Source: Symbiodinium natans
Taxonomy: Eukaryota; Sar; Dinophyceae; Suessiales; Symbiodiniaceae
Reading direction: 5' to 3'
DNA length: 19,500 nt
Assembly: GCA_905221605.1 (NCBI GenBank)
Contig: CAJNDS010002177.1
Span: forward strand, 403,001-422,500
Part shown: piece after piece, positions 17,401 to 19,500 of the stretch
Numbering within the stretch: position 1 is the stretch's first letter
How the letters are laid out: the number at the start of each line of letters is the position of its first letter
Position numbers and translations under genes: made by a program
The notes under the pieces: generated by a model
Told to the model about the DNA's origin: nothing
Database searches by the model: none
Seen by the model: the letters and a program-made list of their open reading frames with translations, nothing else

Positions 17401-19489
17401 TTTAGGGTTTAGGGTTTGGGGTTTAGAGTTTAGGGTTTAAGTCTTCCGACGACAACCCACGTGAAGAGACATCCGAGACAGGCAGGGCCATGAGCAGCGC
17501 AGTGATCAGAAAACCCACCACCACCGCCCCCCCCCCCCCCCCCGCCCCCACTCCCCCCGCCCCCCCCCCCCCGCCCAAAAACAAAGCAGCACACATCCCA
17601 GCGTCCTTTGCTGCAGCCTGAGGTTTTCCTCGGAGATGGATCCTAGCCAACTTCGTATGATGCGTGCCCTGACGGAACCTGAAATGAGGATGCCAGGTTC
17701 GTTTCGAGGGAGGTAAAGAACTGTTGATGCATTCTGGGTTCTGTGACTTTGAGGTTAAGGACATGTTAGCAGAGCGGAGCATGTATACACCATGGATTGT
17801 GGTGCAACATTAATCCCGAACGTCTCAGCTGTTTTGGGCAGGAGTTCGGGTATGGCTGAACTGGTGGATTGCTGGCTGTAGGGAATGCTGACCATCGTGA
17901 TGTTTTTACAAGGGCTTGTACTTTTATAGATCGATGCATGCATCGACTGGCCAACTGATCGAAGGGCAGGTAGATTTGAGGAGCGTGCTTGCGCCTAGAG
18001 AGGGGAGAAAGACAGAGAGAGAGAGAGAGAGAGAGTGGGGGGGGCTCCCCTATGCCGAGCAGAAGAAGAAGAAGAAGAAGAAGAAGAAGAAGAAGAAGAA
18101 GAAGAAGAAGAAGAAGAAGAAGAAGAAGAAGAAGAAGAAGAAGAAGAGAGAGGGCGGGTCAGTGGTGTTTCCGGTTCCTCTGAAGTTCCAGAGCTCGGCA
18201 TCCAAGTGCAGTGCAGGGAAGCTCCCCGTGCTCCTTCACCTACAGCTTTAAGACTTATCATGCCCTGTCCCTGAAGACCCACTCCCACAGAAGACCCTTC
18301 TCACTCCGACTGACTCTATAGAGCGTGGTTGTCGGGGCGACCCCTTTTGGGGGTCGTACGCACATCAAGCAAGCAAGCGGGAGAGAGAGAGAGAGAGAGA
18401 GAGACCAGGGTGCTGAGCAGAAGAAAAAAATAGACCAGGGCTCGCTTTGCGCGCCGGGGATTCTCTCGAGAGATATATCAAAATGGTTGTAGACACACAG
18501 ACAGAGACATGCAGACATAAGAAATCATGTAAAATGCACACGATCAAGCATAAGCATATGCATCCAAAAGGCCCAGTCGCCGGGACAGGGATGAACAAAT
18601 AAAAATCACCAAAGAAAGGTATCAATAGAACAATCTGTCTAAACCCTAAATCCTCAACCCTCAAACCCCAAACCATGCACCCTATTGTCTTATTCATCCT
18701 TTGTTATTGTTGTTGATCCTTTTCCATTCGTTTGATCCGGGAGCCGGCGCCGCCTTAAACGAAGCTCCCGAACGCTGATCCCGGGACTCATTGCTTCCCT
18801 AAGCAACCCAAAAATATACCCAGATCGAAGAACGCGCGAATAATTGCAGCAACAAGAATGAGAATAATAAACTAAACTACACATAGTAGGCCAATAACCT
18901 TCTTGCTAGGGATAGCAAAAGCAAGAATCATGATACTATACTGAACATGATTATGCTGACAGTGTTGCAGGCTTCCTCCGATTCGTGCGCGCGCTTCGGG
19001 GAGTTCGAGTCGTGCGCTTGCTTCAGCAACTCGTCAGCCAAAGGTGGGGGAATTTAGGGTCTAGGGCTTTAGGGTTTAGGGTTTAGGGCTTCGGGGCTGC
19101 GGATCTTGCAGGCAAGATCTGACTCCAGTCATTTAGTGGGGGCTCGTTAAAACCGGGTCCCGTTTTGGGTTCCGACGATAACAAGGGGGGCCCTCATAAT
19201 TCAGGCACCCGTTGCAAAGGGCCCATATGTGGAGAATCCCCTAACTGCAAGGACATGTTCTGCACAAATACTGTGACAGCACAGGTCCCTCAGGCCATAG
19301 GAGCTCAAATGAGTTGCTTTGTGCAACTCTCTTCTCCTTCAAGTGGTTGCTGGCTATATAGTACAGAATCTTGGAGATTAAAATTTAGGGAACCTTTGAA
19401 ATGTGCCCAGGTATCTCAGCGCTCTCCGAACTATCGTCTTCTCCATCGTGAGCACCATGAGTTCCGTTGGATGGACTTCGCTGCTTCTG
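14341..19489 (+). CDS. Voltage-gated cation channel gene, N-terminal part through S5, 3' end beyond window
   Basis: Spliced gene assembled from nine exons, listed separately. Seen in the sequence: a hydrophobic S1 ending GVE|VDAS; an S2 with FFGEILLKLKAFG (aromatic, then Glu, then Lys, as in the gating-charge transfer centre); a WNWSD motif leading into S3 (DLVIFILSVFEIV); an S4 with arginines at every third residue (LRFVRALRGVRVVR); and an S4-S5 linker of the form ALRTIVFSIVSTMSS. The order and spacing match one voltage-sensor domain of Nav/Cav-like channels, which conduct cations across the plasma membrane or another membrane. All exon joins keep phase, using GT, GC and GA donors and mostly AG|G acceptors, as known for dinoflagellates. 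The pore loop, S6 and any C-terminal EF-hands are outside the window, so ion selectivity and the number of domains cannot be read. No promoter or spliced-leader site was recognised. Confidence 0.85.
14631..14690. repeat. 60-bp inverted repeat with ggatcc ends
   Basis: GGATCCTTTTT at 14631-14641 and AAAAAGGATCC at 14680-14690 are perfect inverted arms. A 16-base palindrome CTTATATATATATAAG lies between them at 14663-14678. It could be a small foldback element or MITE remnant in a channel intron. Confidence 0.75.
14647..14964 (+). CDS. Open frame inside a channel intron, probably not coding
   Basis: A 105-codon frame including LSAVSNASEPKPHLKPGG and PPTLYTLHVTSESNWG. It lies in the intron inferred between channel exons 14341-14449 and 15115-15196, so it is coding only if that model is wrong or exons are alternative. 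It is recorded because it is long and free of simple repeats. Confidence 0.15.
   Translation: MGYGLSYIYISKKDPFFFLAEQGLRLSAVSNASEPKPHLKPGGALIPHFSWGSYLDPHHLIQSELQVSAASCRGHTPAQPGPPTLYTLHVTSESNWGAVQSGLGI
15049..15083. repeat. CCCTAAA array, five copies with one CCCTTAA
   Basis: C-strand array 31 bases before the acceptor of channel exon 15115. Confidence 0.95.
15115..15196 (+). CDS. Channel exon 2: pre-S1 segment
   Basis: The frame is SLWQDGELEPETPDPW followed by ALRIVHASWFR, with codons mostly ending in G or C. The acceptor is CACCCTAAG|C, just downstream of a CCCTAAA array. The best 3' boundary is a GC donor, TTTCGT|GCCCCT, in phase 0. It joins HASWFR directly to ASIPVVIL of the S1 exon and gives the usual amphipathic lead-in before S1. 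An alternative GT donor, CCGAGG|GTCTTC at 15211-15212, also keeps phase and adds APWPR. Degenerate TTTAGGG sequence follows in the intron. Confidence 0.6.
15374..15424 (+). CDS. Channel exon 3: transmembrane segment S1
   Basis: Seventeen codons read ASIPVVILTNLILLGVE. The acceptor is AATTCACTCAG|G and the donor GTGGAG|GTGGGT, both close to consensus, phase 0 to 0. The hydrophobic stretch ending in G-V-E-V-D across the next junction is the standard end of S1 in protist voltage-gated channels. An open frame on the opposite strand (15281-15514) covers the same DNA and is judged a shadow. Confidence 0.78.
15835..15854. repeat. C-run
   Basis: CCCCCCC...TCCCCCC run just before a CCCTAAA array in a channel intron. 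Confidence 0.85.
15889..15951. repeat. CCCTAAA array, nine perfect copies
   Basis: C-strand array 44 bases before the acceptor of channel exon 15996. Confidence 0.95.
15996..16054 (+). CDS. Channel exon 4: S1-S2 extracellular loop
   Basis: The exon reads VDASASLPPNQQLEGFHIA plus two bases. The acceptor CTGCCCCTTGCAG|GTGGAT is excellent and lies 44 bases after a nine-copy CCCTAAA array. The inferred donor is a GC site, GCGCG|GCTTGC, in phase 2, which completes an Arg codon with the first base of the S2 exon and gives GFHIAR-NLVIVC. Reading on to a GT donor at 16074 (TTAAGG|GTTAAGGG) is possible but does not keep phase with S2. A TTAAGGG/TTTAGGG array begins 14 bases after the GC donor. Confidence 0.75.
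16068..16137. repeat. TTAAGGG x4 then TTTAGGG x6
   Basis: Block-ordered G-strand array beginning 13 bases after the end of channel exon 15996-16054. Degenerate CCCTAAA follows head to head at 16146-16177. Confidence 0.95.
16354..16379. repeat. Short degenerate CCCTAAA array
   Basis: C-strand units 16 bases before the acceptor of the S2 exon. Confidence 0.8.
16396..16465 (+). CDS. Channel exon 5: transmembrane segment S2
   Basis: After the acceptor CTTGTTCAG|G the frame reads NLVIVCLFFGEILLKLKAFG and then CDL. This is a classical S2, with an aromatic residue three positions before a conserved Glu and a Lys four residues further, the residues that form the gating-charge transfer centre in this family. 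The 3' end is not certain: GC donors at 16466 and 16469 and a GA donor at 16475 all keep phase 0. The first gives the most usual S2-S3 spacing. A 162-codon open frame in another phase (16422-16910) overlaps and is rejected as coding. Confidence 0.8.
16599..16614. repeat. CG dinucleotide run
   Basis: Alternating CGCGCG followed by CACG, a possible Z-DNA former, inside a channel intron. Confidence 0.85.
16899..16934. repeat. Degenerate TTTAGGG array
   Basis: G-strand units near the 3' side of a channel intron, an exception to the usual orientation. Confidence 0.85.
16974..17009 (+). CDS. Channel micro-exon 6: S2-S3 turn with WN motif
   Basis: Twelve codons read MFCGSDKWWNWS, followed by a GA donor TGGTCG|GATGCT, phase 0 to 0. 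Joined to the next exon this makes WNWS-DLVIF. The W-N-x-x-D signature opens S3 in Nav, Cav and related channels, and the Asp is the S3 counter-charge for S4. The acceptor CACGAG|A is weak; CTGAG|G at 16967-16968 is an alternative but changes the phase. The exon is found because channel logic predicts it, and the sequence fits well. Confidence 0.7.
17271..17298. repeat. CCCTAAA array, four copies
   Basis: C-strand array 15 bases before the acceptor of the S3 exon. Confidence 0.95.
17314..17392 (+). CDS. Channel exon 7: transmembrane segment S3
   Basis: The frame reads DLVIFILSVFEIVAEAVAS and then AMPRTQL plus one base. The acceptor GCAGCCAG|G lies 16 bases after a CCCTAAA array, and the donor CAACTGG|GTTGTG lies just before a TTTAGGG array. 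The sequence is a typical S3 helix with a short S3-S4 loop. The phase-1 end matches the two-base start of the S4 exon 1.6 kb downstream, giving a Gly codon across the junction. Confidence 0.85.
17399..17440. repeat. TTTAGGG array with TTTGGGG and TTTAGAG variants
   Basis: G-strand array starting six bases after the donor of the S3 exon. Confidence 0.95.
17514..17576. repeat. C-rich run with interruptions
   Basis: Several C-runs of 6-16 bases separated by G, A or T. The G-rich complement could form G-quadruplexes. Confidence 0.85.
18014..18147. repeat. GA then GAA microsatellites
   Basis: (GA)n at 18014-18035 and about 28 GAA units at 18061-18147, a homopurine tract able to form triplex DNA. 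Open frames of poly-Lys, Arg, Glu or Ser are artefacts. Confidence 0.95.
18379..18427. repeat. GA microsatellite with GAGCAGAAGAA flank
   Basis: (GA)n followed by GCTGAGCAGAAGAA, resembling the flank of the expanded GAA tract at 18055 but without the expansion. Confidence 0.8.
18638..18674. repeat. Degenerate CCCTAAA stretch
   Basis: C-strand-like units with CTCAACC and CCCCAAA variants in the last third of the S3-S4 intron. Confidence 0.7.
18971..19043 (+). CDS. Channel exon 8: voltage sensor S4
   Basis: After the acceptor CAGTGTTGCAG|G the frame reads FLRFVRALRGVRVVRLLQ, then QLVSQ. Five arginines sit at exact three-residue spacing in a hydrophobic helix, the defining pattern of an S4 voltage sensor. 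The donor CCAAAG|GTGGGG ends in phase 2 and lies nine bases before a TTTAGGG array. The start phase complements the S3 exon and the end phase complements the S5 exon. Confidence 0.9.
19053..19088. repeat. TTTAGGG array
   Basis: G-strand units starting nine bases after the donor of the S4 exon. Confidence 0.9.
19420..19489 (+). CDS. Channel exon 9: S4-S5 linker and start of S5
   Basis: The acceptor GGTATCTCAG|C and the donor CTTCTG|GTGAGA bound a frame reading ALRTIVFSIVSTMSS, then VGWTSLLL. This matches the S4-S5 linker plus the beginning of S5 in protist channels. The first base completes the Ser codon left open by the S4 exon. The gene continues beyond the window. Confidence 0.85.
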
Positions 19490-19500
19490 GTGAGACAAAC

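Larger units (their letters stand above)
17393..18970 (+). other. Long channel intron between S3 and S4 exons
   Basis: Runs from the donor GTTGTG to the acceptor TGTTGCAG. In order it holds a TTTAGGG array, a C-rich run, GA and GAA microsatellites, a second GA tract, an AT-rich part with degenerate CCCTAAA, and a GGAGC/GCTCC hairpin near 18738-18770. A short frame SSDDNPREETSETGRAMSS at 17442-17500 could be an alternative exon in the S3-S4 loop. Confidence 0.7.

Noticed and set aside
17989-18288. Poly-Lys, Arg, Glu and Ser frames
   Set aside because: Six-frame readings of the GAA microsatellite.

Overview
The window looks like nuclear DNA of a dinoflagellate, with Symbiodiniaceae or a relative such as Polarella as the best guess. 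The grounds are Arabidopsis-type telomere heptamers (TTTAGGG/CCCTAAA) scattered throughout, very long simple repeats, small exons in repeat-rich introns, 3' splice sites mostly of the form AG|G, and 5' splice sites that include GC and GA as well as GT. There is no sign of bacterial gene organisation. The long open frames (the largest is 338 codons over a GT microsatellite) are low-complexity artefacts. The genes have to be read as short exons.

The clearest gene is on the + strand from about 14.34 kb to the right edge: a voltage-gated cation channel of the six-transmembrane family, cut off by the window end. Exons encode a pre-S1 segment, S1, the S1-S2 loop, S2, a WN-containing S2-S3 segment, S3, an S4 with five arginines at every third residue, and the S4-S5 linker with the start of S5. 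Every exon joins the next in phase once GC and GA donors are allowed. At the left edge (0.48-1.32 kb, +) an EF-hand is split over two exons, which is typical of the C-terminal part of dinoflagellate channels, so the window may hold the tail of one channel gene and the front of another. Between them are further + strand exon candidates of unknown function. The best is a phase-consistent four-exon chain at 7.81-8.52 kb. Others lie at 5.29-5.48, 9.11-9.25, 11.47-11.71 and 12.23-12.82 kb.

The most interesting structure is the position of the telomere-like repeats. In the channel gene and the other good models, CCCTAAA arrays tend to lie just upstream of 3' splice sites and TTTAGGG arrays to start at or just after 5' splice sites, so exons sit between inward-facing arrays. 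One 91-nt intron (8325-8415) is mostly telomere heptamers. Three G-strand arrays also run from a block of variant repeats to a block of canonical repeats, the order seen at real chromosome ends. The repeats may be structural parts of the introns, or introns may have been seeded by captured telomere sequence.

Other content: a 647-bp GT/TGTGTGTC tract, a T15-GGT-G43 run, GAA and GA tracts, several C-runs, a three-copy dispersed repeat (9.05, 9.75 and 12.05 kb) and a small ggatcc-ended inverted repeat. Exon candidates that rest only on codon-like appearance and splice motifs get low confidence: equally protein-like stretches occur inside the channel introns, so appearance alone is weak evidence.
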